DNA from: an uncultured Collinsella sp.
GTDB taxonomy: Bacteria > Actinomycetota > Coriobacteriia > Coriobacteriales > Coriobacteriaceae
DNA: 64,000 nt
NCBI GenBank assembly: GCA_902470815.1
Contig: CABRHS010000008.1
Coordinates: 1 to 64,000, forward strand
Direction: 5' to 3'
Shown here in pieces: positions 51,852 to 60,638 of this stretch. Each line of letters begins with the position of its first letter. Position 1 is the stretch's first letter. The translations under genes were made by a program, and so were the position numbers. The notes beneath the pieces are model-generated. The model was given only the letters and a program-made list of their open reading frames with translations, made no database searches and had not been told where the DNA came from.

Positions 51852-52850
51852 ATGGTCACTTTTGACGAGGCAGAGCTGCTTCATCAGGGGTCGGTGATTT
51901 ACGGCCGCCGCGGCGAGCTCGAGGCAATCGCCGAGTCGGTATGCGAGCGGGGATTCGATAACATCCTCCTATCGTCATCTGGTGGGTCGCAGGCGATGCT
52001 GGATCCGTTTGCGAACATGCTCAACGAGATGAGTGACATCCCGGTCGCCTCGATGCTCTCGGGCGTGCTGGTGATCACGGGATACAACCAGCTTGGACCC
52101 AAGACGCTCGTCTTCATGTCGAGCAAATCGGGTGATACCAAGGAGACCGTGAAGGCGGCGGAGTACCTGCGCGAGCGAGATGCGATTATCGTGTCCGTGG
52201 TGGGCAGGCCCGATTCTCCGCTCGAGGCGCTCAGTGATTACTGTTTCGTCTATGGGGACGGTCGACCGCAGGAGCTCGCCTTATATTTGATTCTGGGAAA
52301 GATCCTGCACGTCCGTGGGCGGTTCGACCGTTATCCGGCATTTGCCGACAGCCTATCGAACCTTGCTTCGGCGTTGGTCTCCGTGCGCAAGCAGTTCGAC
52401 GTCCGTGCCATTGAGTATTGCAAGGCATACCACGATGATCCATATAACATCTGGGTTGCTTCGGGCGATCTTTGGCCGGTCTGCTACGCCTATGCCATGT
52501 GCGTGCTTGAGGAGAGCCAGTGGATCCGCACCAAATCGGTGTCGAGCCCCGAGTTTTTCCACGGGACGCTCGAGCTGGTCGAGCCGGACGTGAGCGTGAC
52601 CCTCTTGGTGACTGAGGGTGCCACCCGAGAGCTCGACCTACGCGTCAAGCGGTTCATCGAGCAGTACACGGATAGGGCGACGGTTATCGACTGCGCCGAG
52701 TTCGAGCTTCCCGGAATCGATCCCGAGTTCCGTCGCCTTCTTGGCCCCGTGGTCGCCAACGCCGCCTTGCAGCGCATCTCTAAGAACATGGAACACCTGA
52801 CGGGCCATTCACTCGACATTCGCCGGTATTACCGGAAGGTCGAATACTGA
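51852..52850 (+). CDS. SIS-domain sugar-phosphate deglycase, FrlB-like
   Basis: A 332-aa double-SIS protein. It resembles E. coli FrlB (fructoselysine-6-phosphate deglycase) from memory, in SSSGGSQAMLD (phosphosugar loop), VFMSSKSGDTKETVKAAEYL, the segment EFFHGTLELVEPDVSVTLLV (FRHGPLEIVEPGV in FrlB), and the ending RRYYRKVEY. FrlB releases glucose 6-phosphate and lysine from the Amadori adduct. It overlaps the next gene (FrlD-like kinase) by one base, and together they suggest Amadori-product catabolism. Confidence 0.82.
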   Translation: MVTFDEAELLHQGSVIYGRRGELEAIAESVCERGFDNILLSSSGGSQAMLDPFANMLNEMSDIPVASMLSGVLVITGYNQLGPKTLVFMSSKSGDTKETVKAAEYLRERDAIIVSVVGRPDSPLEALSDYCFVYGDGRPQELALYLILGKILHVRGRFDRYPAFADSLSNLASALVSVRKQFDVRAIEYCKAYHDDPYNIWVASGDLWPVCYAYAMCVLEESQWIRTKSVSSPEFFHGTLELVEPDVSVTLLVTEGATRELDLRVKRFIEQYTDRATVIDCAEFELPGIDPEFRRLLGPVVANAALQRISKNMEHLTGHSLDIRRYYRKVEY

Positions 52851-53719
52851 TGCGCGCGCTGGGGTTGGGCGATAACGTCTTTGACGTGTACGAGAACCTT
52901 GGTGTCGCCTATCCCGGCGGGAACGCTGTGAACGTGGCGGTGAACGCCGCCCGGCTGGGATGCGATGCGGGGTACCTGGGTGCCATAGCCACCGATGCGA
53001 GCGGTGACCTTATGATGCGGGTCTTGGCCGGTGAGGGCGTCGATGTACATGGGTGCACTCGGCCAGAGGGTACTACTACCAAGCGCTGCGTGGAGGATGT
53101 GTTTGATGGCGAGCGAAGCTTCAAGCGCAACGAGCTCGGTGAGAACTGGGCCGGTCCCCTCGACCTGCTTCCCGAGCACATTGGGGTCGTCTCTTCGTAC
53201 GACGTCGTCTTCTCGAGTTGCTACGCGAAGATGGCGGATCAGATGGACAAGCTTCGCGATGTCGATGGCATCGTGGTTTTCGATTTCGGCGAGAAAGAGA
53301 AGTACCGGACTGCCGAGTACCTCGCGCAGGTGCTCCCGGTGATCGATCTTGCCCAGTTCTCCATGAGCGGCATGAACGTGCAGGACGTGCTGGACGAGGT
53401 TGCGCGGATGGGCGTCATCTGCCCTGTGCTCGCGACACGGGGGGCTCAAGCCCCGCTTGTCGTCATGGATGGTGAAGTTATCGAGGGAGTCCCTTCGGAA
53501 GGGGTCGCACGCGACACCATGGGGGCCGGAGATGCCTTTGTCACGGCGTTCGCGACATCGCTCATCGCCGAAGGATGGTGCAAGGGTTCGGCCCTGCGCG
53601 CCTCAGACGTTGAGTCCGCTTTGCAAAGGGCGGGAGAACATGCACACCGCATGTGCCAAGTCGACGGTGGATTTGGCCATGCGTGTGATTTGGTGGGTGA
53701 AGAACTCGTCGAAAGATAG
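52850..53719 (+). CDS. PfkB family kinase, FrlD-like
   Basis: A 289-aa ribokinase-fold kinase. The opening LGLGDNVFDVYENLGVAYPGGNAVNVAVNAARLG matches the FrlD (fructoselysine 6-kinase) style, with GGNAVNVAV shared. The catalytic signature DTMGAGDAFVTAF holds the base Asp. In an operon with a PTS that already phosphorylates its cargo a sugar kinase is redundant. It may act on a second substrate or an unphosphorylated intermediate. The ATG overlaps the preceding TGA. Confidence 0.87.
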   Translation: MRALGLGDNVFDVYENLGVAYPGGNAVNVAVNAARLGCDAGYLGAIATDASGDLMMRVLAGEGVDVHGCTRPEGTTTKRCVEDVFDGERSFKRNELGENWAGPLDLLPEHIGVVSSYDVVFSSCYAKMADQMDKLRDVDGIVVFDFGEKEKYRTAEYLAQVLPVIDLAQFSMSGMNVQDVLDEVARMGVICPVLATRGAQAPLVVMDGEVIEGVPSEGVARDTMGAGDAFVTAFATSLIAEGWCKGSALRASDVESALQRAGEHAHRMCQVDGGFGHACDLVGEELVER

Positions 53720-53727
53720 GAGTGACG

Positions 53728-54156
53728 ATGATCGGTCTGGTTGTAACGGGACACGTTGGCTTCGCGTCGGGCGTGTCTTCTGCGCTCGCCTTGCTCGCCG
53801 GGGAGTTGCGGGATATCGGCGTGGTCGATTTCCCTGGAACGCAATCGGTTGAGGAACTGGAGGCTAATCTCGCTGCCGTCATCGACGTCTTCGAAGAGGC
53901 GGATGGAGTCCTTGTGTGCACGGATGTGCTGGGTGGCTCCCCCTTCAAGGCGGCGGCCACGTTGGCCACTGCGCGCTCGAGCGTGCGCGTAGTGTCCGGA
54001 ACGAATTTGCCCCTGCTGATCGAGGCGTACATGGCGCATGGTTCCGCCACCGATATCGATGCATTCGCACGGCAGGTCGTGGAGGCCGCGAGAACGTCGA
54101 CATTGCTGTACGAGCCGGCTCCTTACGTCGAGGAAGCCGAAGAAGACGGCATCTAG
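53728..54156 (+). CDS. PTS mannose family IIA component
   Basis: A 142-aa phosphocarrier receiving phosphate from HPr. The motif VVTGHVGFASGV has the phosphorylated His9, and the second motif VCTDVLGGSPFKAAATLA near residue 65 is diagnostic of EIIA-Man. AGGAG lies five bases before ATG 53728. Its position after the kinase, apart from IIB/IIC/IID, is unusual but within the operon. Confidence 0.94.
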   Translation: MIGLVVTGHVGFASGVSSALALLAGELRDIGVVDFPGTQSVEELEANLAAVIDVFEEADGVLVCTDVLGGSPFKAAATLATARSSVRVVSGTNLPLLIEAYMAHGSATDIDAFARQVVEAARTSTLLYEPAPYVEEAEEDGI

Positions 54157-54188
54157 CCGTCATGTAGGAACATAGAGAGGAAACACGT

Positions 54189-55301
54189 ATGGAAAACGCA
54201 ACTCCCACCATGCTCACGTATATCGAGGAAACCCCCGCGCAGGTCGCGCTTAATGTGGAACGCGCCGCCGAGCTCACGGGTGAATTGGTCGATCTGTATG
54301 CGCAAAAGCCGCGCCACAGCGTTTGGATCGTCGCATGCGGATCGAGCAACAACGGTTCACAGTGTGCCCGTAACTTCATGATGAAGTATCTCGGATGCGA
54401 GGTGAAGATCGTCCCCCCAGCGACATTCATCTACGGTGAGCACGACCTGCGCGAGGATGATTTCGTATTCGTTATCTCCCAGAGCGGGTGTTCGACCAAT
54501 TCCATCGCCGCTTTGGACGAGCTCAAGAAGCTCGGCGTCACGTCGGTTGGCCTGACCGGTAACGTCGAGTCCGATTTCAAGGACCATGCAGACCTTGTCG
54601 TTGATTACGGCGTGGGCGTTGAGACCGTCGGGTATGTGACCAAGGGGGTCACGACCCTCGCTCAGTTTCTTATGCTGTTTGCCCTCGAGGCAGGCGCCCG
54701 CACCGGCGTCGTCGATGCCGATCGGCGCGATGCGGTGCTCAAGGAGATGGCCGATATCCCCCGCCGTCACGAGCTCGTCCAGCAGGGGACCAGGGAGTTC
54801 TACGAGCGCAACAAGGCTGCGCTCACATCCATGACGGTGGTTAACCACTTCGGCTTCATGCAGGGGTATGGCATCGCTTGCGAGGGTGCGCTGAAGTTCG
54901 GCGAGACCATTCAGATCCCGAGCTTTCCTTATGAGGGTGAGGAGTGGATTCACGGGCCCAACCTCCAGCTCACCCCGAATTACGCGGTCTTCTGCGTCGA
55001 CCATATGACCGAGGGCTCCGATCGCCTCGTTGATATCTACCTTGCGGCGCGTAGCGTCACCGATCGCGCGTACATCGTGACGAATTCCGATCGCGTTGAC
55101 GATGAGCATGCCGTACGCCTTCCGTTCGAGGTCTCCGAGCCGCTCATGATGCCCTTGTACGTGCTTCCCTTCTATCAGTACCTGGCGTACAAGATCACTG
55201 ACGACCTGCACCGTTGGGAAAAGCACCCGCTTTACGATTCGAACTTCACCAAGGCGATTAGCTCCAAGACGGAGAACATCGACAAAATCATGCCCAATTA
55301 G
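54189..55301 (+). CDS. SIS-domain protein, GlmS/Gfr-like deglycase or isomerase (1)
   Basis: A 370-aa double-SIS protein. The first SIS loop reads WIVACGSSNNGSQCARNFM, then FVISQSGCSTNSIAALDELKKLG. The second SIS carries CEGALKFGETIQIPSFPYEGEEWIHGPNLQL, with the Glu and His expected for sugar-phosphate catalysis. It resembles the one at 56,488 (both have GVGVETVGYVT/GCGEESVGYVT and KHPLY/SHPLY near the end), so the two are paralogues. Such genes in mannose-PTS operons include glucoselysine/fructoselysine-6-phosphate deglycases (GfrE/GfrF in Salmonella); exact specificity is open. Confidence 0.85.
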   Translation: MENATPTMLTYIEETPAQVALNVERAAELTGELVDLYAQKPRHSVWIVACGSSNNGSQCARNFMMKYLGCEVKIVPPATFIYGEHDLREDDFVFVISQSGCSTNSIAALDELKKLGVTSVGLTGNVESDFKDHADLVVDYGVGVETVGYVTKGVTTLAQFLMLFALEAGARTGVVDADRRDAVLKEMADIPRRHELVQQGTREFYERNKAALTSMTVVNHFGFMQGYGIACEGALKFGETIQIPSFPYEGEEWIHGPNLQLTPNYAVFCVDHMTEGSDRLVDIYLAARSVTDRAYIVTNSDRVDDEHAVRLPFEVSEPLMMPLYVLPFYQYLAYKITDDLHRWEKHPLYDSNFTKAISSKTENIDKIMPN

Positions 55302-55383
55302 GGTTCGGGCGCGGTTCGTGATCCGTTCCGCCTGCGGACCGCGCCTGTTATTCGTCCATAAGGCCGAGTTGAGGGGAGCTGAC

Positions 55384-56439
55384 ATGCTGGACACTTCATC
55401 GTCACTCATGTGGCGTGAGATTCATGAGCAGGCCGATGCCATCGAGGCGTGCCTGCGCGAGAATAAGGGCAAGATCGCCGAGGTTGTGAAGTTGGTTCGC
55501 GAGCGCGAGGTCACCAACGTGGTTTTCGCGGCGCGGGGTAGCAGCGAGCATGCTGCTCAGGTCGGTCGGTATGTGTTCGAGACGCGCGCCGGAATGATAT
55601 CGACGATCGCCATGCCGTCGACCGTGACGTGCTATGGTTCCTCCCCGAACTACGCCCACACCATGGTGGTGGGAATCAGCCAATCAGGTGGCGCTCGCGA
55701 TGTGTACGAGGTTATGAAGGCCTGCGTGGATGATGGCGGCGTGTGCGTGTCGATCACCAACGAGCCCGGAAGCCTCATGTCCGGTATCGGTGACGTGCGC
55801 ATGAACAATGCGTGCGGTCCCGAGCTGAGCGTCACGGCGGCGAAATCGTATATGACGCAGCTAGCGCTGATTGTGGCGCTCGCCGCCGAGATATCGGGCG
55901 ATGGGGACTTGGCGTCGGTCTTGGACGATGCGCCCTCCATTGTGCGCGCTGCCTATGACCTCGAGGATCAGGTGCGTGCGGTCGTGCCCGTGTACCGAAA
56001 CTGCTCAAAGATGATGATCTTTGGTCGCGGCTTGCTGTTCGGCCTCGCGCACGAGACCGAACTCAAGGTGCAGGAGACAAGCTACTTCGATGCGCGCTGC
56101 TACGCAGCGAGCGACTACCAGCATGGTCCCATCGCGACTGCCGAGCGCTTCGTTCCGGCATTGTTCCTCATCGCCGATCGCCAAACCGATGACAGCATCG
56201 TCGCGCTGCTCGATCGCCTGCACGACGAGAGAAAGATCTTCGCGACCGTGGTCAGCAACAAGCCGGATGTCGTGGCCAAGGGCGACCAGGGGATTTTGCT
56301 TCCCGAGGAGTTCGATGGATTGCGAGCGGTGTTCGCCTGCGCGGTCGTTTCGCAGATGTTTGCCTGCCTGCTTTCGTTGTCCAGGGGATATGACCCCGAT
56401 CACCCCGAAGGGGTCTCAAAGCACACAGTGACGATCTAG
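55384..56439 (+). CDS. SIS-domain protein, AgaS/GlmS-like isomerase (2)
   Basis: A 351-aa double-SIS protein of a different lineage from its neighbours. It starts SSSLMWREIHEQADAIEACL, has FAARGSSEHAAQVGRYVFET and VGISQSGGARDVYEVMKAC, and ends with ELKVQETSYFDARCYAASDYQHGPIAT and DPEGVSKHTVTI, as in glucosamine-6-phosphate deaminase/isomerase-type GlmS domains. A role in converting an amino-sugar phosphate or ketosamine phosphate to fructose 6-phosphate is plausible. GAGGGGAG precedes the ATG. Confidence 0.85.
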   Translation: MLDTSSSLMWREIHEQADAIEACLRENKGKIAEVVKLVREREVTNVVFAARGSSEHAAQVGRYVFETRAGMISTIAMPSTVTCYGSSPNYAHTMVVGISQSGGARDVYEVMKACVDDGGVCVSITNEPGSLMSGIGDVRMNNACGPELSVTAAKSYMTQLALIVALAAEISGDGDLASVLDDAPSIVRAAYDLEDQVRAVVPVYRNCSKMMIFGRGLLFGLAHETELKVQETSYFDARCYAASDYQHGPIATAERFVPALFLIADRQTDDSIVALLDRLHDERKIFATVVSNKPDVVAKGDQGILLPEEFDGLRAVFACAVVSQMFACLLSLSRGYDPDHPEGVSKHTVTI

Positions 56440-56487
56440 ACCGAGATAGGGTGGCGCGGAGGTGTCGCTCTCGTGAAAGGAAGAGGA

Positions 56488-57615
56488 ATGAACATGGGAA
56501 AGATGGGAATGAGGGACTGCATCGAGTCTGCACCGAAGGTGATCCGTGCGCAGTTGGAGCGCGGAGAGGAGCTTGTCCGCCCACTTTCCACGTCGTTCGA
56601 GAACGCGCACCCGCGGCGCTTGGTATTGGTTGCCTCGGGATCGAGCTACACGGCGGCGTGGATGGCCCGGCCGTATCTCGCACGGGTCTTGGGCATGAGC
56701 GTCGAGGTCACATTTCCTTACACCTTCGCCGAATACGAGGTGGCGAATTTGGGCGATGATGCCTACGCTTTGGTGATATCGCAATCGGGTGCGAGCGTGA
56801 ATTGCCTCGATGCGTTATGCGCGGCCAAGGAGGCGGGGATTGCTGCCCGCCTCCTCACATCTGATCCCCGTGCGGATTGCGCCCGGGTCGCAGATGAGGT
56901 GTTTGACTGGGGCTGCGGCGAGGAGTCCGTCGGCTATGTCACGTTCGGCCCCATGTCGTTGGTGGCGTACCTCATGCTATTCGCGGCTCGCGTATGCTCC
57001 ATGAGGGGTGATGTTTCATGTGAGGACGAGTGCCGTGCCCAGATCGCGGCGGCGATGGAAGCGCATGCCGAGATTTGCGTACGGGCAGATGGGTTCGTCA
57101 AGAGCAACTATCCGTATCTCATGCAGATGGACCGCGTGTACGTATTGGGGTGCGGGGGAAATTACGGGACGGCGCTCGAGGGCGCGCTCAAGATCGGCGA
57201 GACGGTCAAGGTGCTCGCTGTTGGTTACGAGCAGGATGAATTCCAGCATGGTCCGGCGTTGCAGCTCGATCCCACGTATACCACGTTCGTGCTCGATGGG
57301 GGTGATGCGACTTCCAATCATGCCTCGCTGGTGCATTGCGGCCTGACGTTGGTGGCTCCGAATTCCTACCTAATCAAGCCCGAGTCCCTTATGACTGACG
57401 AGGAGCGGAGCGACCGCAGGGTCCTGGGGTTGCCCTTGGGTTGCCCCGAGCCGTTCTCCTGCTTCTACCTTCTTCCCGTCTTGCAAATCGTGGCGGCGAC
57501 GCTATCGAGGGACCTCGATTCGCGACGTTCGCACCCGCTGTATTACCGCATGACCGATGTGCTCGACTTCAGAACGAAGGCCTATCGCGAGGACCATCCG
57601 GCAGATGAGGATTGA
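56488..57615 (+). CDS. SIS-domain protein, GlmS/Gfr-like deglycase or isomerase (3)
   Basis: A 375-aa double-SIS protein, paralogous to the product at 54,189: LVASGSSYTAAWMARPYL, LVISQSGASVNCLDALCAAKEAG, EGALKIGETVKVLAVGYEQDEFQHGPALQLDPTYT and the ending RRSHPLYYRMTDVLDFRTK. The catalytic Glu/His pair is retained. AAAGGAAGAGG is upstream of ATG 56488; an ATG at 56494 is possible. It is the fourth SIS gene of this operon, implying several related substrates or sequential steps. Confidence 0.85.
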   Translation: MNMGKMGMRDCIESAPKVIRAQLERGEELVRPLSTSFENAHPRRLVLVASGSSYTAAWMARPYLARVLGMSVEVTFPYTFAEYEVANLGDDAYALVISQSGASVNCLDALCAAKEAGIAARLLTSDPRADCARVADEVFDWGCGEESVGYVTFGPMSLVAYLMLFAARVCSMRGDVSCEDECRAQIAAAMEAHAEICVRADGFVKSNYPYLMQMDRVYVLGCGGNYGTALEGALKIGETVKVLAVGYEQDEFQHGPALQLDPTYTTFVLDGGDATSNHASLVHCGLTLVAPNSYLIKPESLMTDEERSDRRVLGLPLGCPEPFSCFYLLPVLQIVAATLSRDLDSRRSHPLYYRMTDVLDFRTKAYREDHPADED

Positions 57616-57659
57616 CGGTTCGGTGCCCCATGGCGGGGGTGGACGAGAGAGGGGATGGT

Positions 57660-58316
57660 GTGGAGAGGGAATCTGGCATTCGGGCGGTTATCTTCGACAT
57701 GGATGGCGTGCTGGTGGACAGCGAGCGCGCGTATCGGTCATGCGTCTCTGAGTACTTCGAGAAGTTGGGATATCCGCTGACGGACGACGAGCTGGACGTC
57801 ATGGCAGGGGCCTCAGTCGCGAAGTCGTATGAGCTGCTTTCGGGTTGGTGGGAGCGCGCGACCGGAGACTGGCGCTTCGGTGGCGATATAGACCGCGAGA
57901 TCTACGAGCAGACGGGTCAGGTCGACTACGCAGCCATCATGTTCGAGGGTGTGCCGGAGACGATCGCCGGTCTGAGCGAGCGCGGGTATCGACTGGCGAT
58001 AGCCTCGTCGTCCCCTCGAGATGTCATCAACCATGTGCTCGAGGTGTGCGGTGTATCGGGATATTTCGAGTTGGTCACGAGCGGGGCGGATTTCGAGGAG
58101 AGTAAGCCAAATCCCGCGATCTATCTGCACACGCTTGATGCTTTGGGCCTGTCGGCGGAGGAGTGCCGCGTCGTGGAGGATTCTGATTACGGAATCACTG
58201 CGGCGGTGCGAGCGGGGATTACCGTCATCGCCCGTCGCGAGGAGCGATTCGGCTTCTCCCAAAAGGGCGCGACATTTTTCATTGACGCCTTTTCTGAATT
58301 GCTTGATCTGCTGTGA
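57660..58316 (+). CDS. HAD hydrolase, beta-phosphoglucomutase-like
   Basis: A 218-aa HAD protein with a helical cap. Motif I is IRAVIFDMDGVLVDSE at the N-terminus, motif II ASSSPRDVINHV near 122, the motif III lysine SKPNPAIYLHTLDALG near 150, and motif IV VVEDSDYGITAAVRAG near 172. The DMDGVLVDSE/ASSS/KPAP-type set is that of beta-phosphoglucomutase-like enzymes and sugar-phosphate phosphatases. The start is ambiguous: GTG 57660 has GAGAGGGG upstream, while ATG 57630 would add 10 residues. It probably dephosphorylates a dead-end sugar phosphate of the operon. Confidence 0.85.
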   Translation: MERESGIRAVIFDMDGVLVDSERAYRSCVSEYFEKLGYPLTDDELDVMAGASVAKSYELLSGWWERATGDWRFGGDIDREIYEQTGQVDYAAIMFEGVPETIAGLSERGYRLAIASSSPRDVINHVLEVCGVSGYFELVTSGADFEESKPNPAIYLHTLDALGLSAEECRVVEDSDYGITAAVRAGITVIARREERFGFSQKGATFFIDAFSELLDLL

Positions 58317-58336
58317 ATAAGATTGAGAGGTCGAAT

Positions 58337-58993
58337 ATGCTTCTATGTCCGAGCATGATGTGCGCCAATGGCGGGGAGCTTGCAAACGAGGTGCGCAGGC
58401 TTGATGCTGCGGGTGCAGATGTGTTTCACTGCGACGTGATGGATGGCTCGTTCGTTCCAAATTTCGCATTGGGCCTCGAAGACGTAAAGGCGATTCGCGC
58501 CGCCACGGAGAGGCTCGTCGATGTTCACCTCATGGTCGAGAACCCATCTCATGTTATTGAGTTATTTTGTGAGGCGGGAGCCGATATCGTTTACATCCAC
58601 CCTGAGTCTGAGCGCTATACGACGAAAACGCTATCTCGGATTCGTGCGTTGGGTAAGAGTGCGGGGCTGGCGATTAACCCTGATACCCCATTGGTTTCTG
58701 TAAGGGATATGCTTTCATATTGTGATTACGTAATGGTCATGACGGTTAACCCTGGTTTTGCCGGGCAGAGCTTCGTTGACTTCACTGAAAGCAAAATTGA
58801 AGAGCTTGTGGGGATTAAAGCGCAGTTTGGATATCGACTCATTATCGATGGATCGTGTTCTCCCGAAAGAATTCGTCGCTTTTCGGCCATGGGCGTCGAT
58901 GGCTTCGTTCTTGGCACGAGTGCGCTTTTCAACAAGGGAATTTCCTATGCTGAGGCCTTGGGACGGTTGCGTCGAGGAGAGCTGTTTGATTAG
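58337..58993 (+). CDS. Ribulose/allulose-6-phosphate 3-epimerase family protein
   Basis: A 218-aa TIM-barrel epimerase. It starts MLLCPSMMCANGGEL, then FHCDVMDGSFVPNF, DVHLMVENPSHVI, the catalytic-loop MTVNPGFAGQSF, and IDGSCSPERIRRFSAMGVDGFVLGTSALF. The MMCAN start, DGSC and GTSALF are closer to AlsE (allulose-6-phosphate 3-epimerase) than to typical Rpe (family recollection). That suits an operon yielding allulose or fructose phosphates. ATG 58337 is preferred for its GAGAGG; a GTG at 58313 overlaps the preceding gene. Base composition is noticeably more AT-rich than upstream genes. Confidence 0.87.
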   Translation: MLLCPSMMCANGGELANEVRRLDAAGADVFHCDVMDGSFVPNFALGLEDVKAIRAATERLVDVHLMVENPSHVIELFCEAGADIVYIHPESERYTTKTLSRIRALGKSAGLAINPDTPLVSVRDMLSYCDYVMVMTVNPGFAGQSFVDFTESKIEELVGIKAQFGYRLIIDGSCSPERIRRFSAMGVDGFVLGTSALFNKGISYAEALGRLRRGELFD

Positions 58994-59128
58994 GCCGTGG
59001 GGCTCTGGGAGGATGCGATATCGGTGCGATAAAAGGAAATGCGCGAAAACGAGGTGCTGCTGGCTGCGTTTTTATTGATGTAAAGCCGATTATTTGGGCG
59101 ATCTGCAGGATTGGGATAAGGAGTCAAC

Positions 59129-59839
59129 ATGTCAATCTATACGTTAAACGACCTCGCGCGGTTGATTGACCATACGAATTTGCATCCAGATGCAACGTGC
59201 GCAGACATGAAGAAGCTTTGTGACGAGGCAAAGCAATATCATTTCAGAATGGTTGCAGTTAACTCAGTGCAATCCAGGATTTGCTCTAAGCTTCTTGCTG
59301 GCACAGATGTCCACACGGGGGCCGCTATTGGCTTCCCCCTGGGGCAAACATCAATTGCCGTTAAGGCGTTTGAGACGAAAGACGCGCTCGAGAATGGTGC
59401 CAGCGAAATTGATTATGTGGTCAACCTCACCGAGGTTAAAGCGGGCAACTGGATGTACGTGCAGAGCGAGATGGAACAAATAGTTTCAATTTGCCGCGAG
59501 GCGGGCGTTCCTTCTAAGGTGATCTTTGAAAACTGTCTCTTGTCGGAAGACGAGAAGCTTGCGCTGTGCAAGATTGCCAGTGAGGTACTCCCATCATTCG
59601 TCAAGACATCGACTGGGTTTTCGACGGGGGGCGCAACGGTTGAGGACGTGCGCCTGATGCGCGGGAATGTCGATTTACGGGTGAAGGTTAAGGCGGCAGG
59701 TGGTATACGGACGGCGGATGTTTTCCTGGACATGATTCGCGCCGGTGCGGAGCGCATCGGTTGCAGTGCGGGCGTCTCAATCATCGAGGAGCTGCGCCAG
59801 CAAATGAACGATGCCGAAATTGATTATTACGAGCTATAG
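59129..59839 (+). CDS. deoC: Deoxyribose-phosphate aldolase
   Basis: Class I aldolase cleaving 2-deoxyribose 5-phosphate to glyceraldehyde 3-phosphate and acetaldehyde. The 236-aa protein has LARLIDHTNLHPDATCADM, IGFPLGQTSIAVKAFE, SFVKTSTGFSTGGATVEDVRLM (Schiff-base Lys) and VKVKAAGGIRTADVFLDMI (second Lys). Like the epimerase gene before it, it is AT-rich compared with the rest of the operon. A 135-bp gap precedes it, so it may have its own promoter. Its aldolase activity could serve a related sugar phosphate in this pathway. Confidence 0.95.
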   Translation: MSIYTLNDLARLIDHTNLHPDATCADMKKLCDEAKQYHFRMVAVNSVQSRICSKLLAGTDVHTGAAIGFPLGQTSIAVKAFETKDALENGASEIDYVVNLTEVKAGNWMYVQSEMEQIVSICREAGVPSKVIFENCLLSEDEKLALCKIASEVLPSFVKTSTGFSTGGATVEDVRLMRGNVDLRVKVKAAGGIRTADVFLDMIRAGAERIGCSAGVSIIEELRQQMNDAEIDYYEL

Positions 59840-60113
59840 GGCTTATCGCCGGCGGGCAGCATGGATGGGCTGATGGACAAGCGTCGACTCATATGATTCG
59901 GCCGTTGTTTATCGATAGGTTGTTCATGCTGCTTCTCTTGCATTCTTTGGGTACGTTTTGCGCTAGGGATGTTATGGCCAAGAGGGTCTCCGCTACTTGT
60001 CCAGGTGGCTCGCAACGTGCAAGACCCTTTCTGTTTGCCGAGTAACGGGTGTGGCTTCCATGGCTGCGCCGGCGGTAGGGGCGGGCTCGCTGCGGCTCGA
60101 AGCGGCGCTTGCG
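59840..60113. other. Intergenic region between convergent deoC and trxA
   Basis: No gene, repeat or RNA is evident in this stretch. The trxA terminator marks its right edge. Confidence 0.6.
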
Positions 60114-60149
60114 TACAAAAAATGGCGCGCTGGGGGAAGCGCGCCATTT
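60114..60149 (-). terminator. Terminator of trxA
   Basis: An 11-bp stem AAATGGCGCGC/GCGCGCCATTT (60120-60130 with 60139-60149). The adjacent A-run gives a U-tract on the minus strand. Confidence 0.88.
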
Positions 60150-60172
60150 CGGTAGGGATATACCGGATGTTT

Positions 60173-60493
60173 TTACAGATGGGCCTCGATATCGCCCTTG
60201 AGCTTGGGCTTGGGCACGGCGCCCACGGAGCGCATGACCTCGGCGCCATCCTTGAGCATGACGACCGTGGGGATGGACATGACGCCGTAGCGCATGGCGA
60301 GGTCCTGGTTCTCGTCGACATTGCACTTAGCGACGACGATCTTGCCCTCGAGTTCGCTGGCGATCTCGTCGACGACGGGGGAGAGCATGCGGCAGGGGCC
60401 GCACCAAGGGGCCCAGAAGTCGATGACGACGGGGAGCTCGTTGCCGAGCAGGCTGTCGAACGTGCTGGCGTTCGCTTCGATGATGTTGGCCAT
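60173..60493 (-). CDS. trxA: Thioredoxin
   Basis: A 106-aa cytoplasmic thioredoxin. Its active site is FWAPWCGPCRML with Cys31 and Cys34. The cis-proline motif SIPTVVMLKDG and the NVDENQDLAMRYGV stretch are standard. GGAGG precedes ATG 60493. Thioredoxin reductase is not in the window. Confidence 0.97.
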   Translation of the reverse strand: MANIIEANASTFDSLLGNELPVVIDFWAPWCGPCRMLSPVVDEIASELEGKIVVAKCNVDENQDLAMRYGVMSIPTVVMLKDGAEVMRSVGAVPKPKLKGDIEAHL

Positions 60494-60638
60494 GAGAGCC
60501 TCCTGTATTCGTGGTCTCGCGGTGATCATGGCCGCGAGGGCTGGTCTAATCGAGGTGGTTATACCCATGAGTGCGCAGGTGTTACACCGAGCGGTAGAAT
60601 GTTTCGCACGATCATTCGAGACGGGCAGGTGGGTGCAC

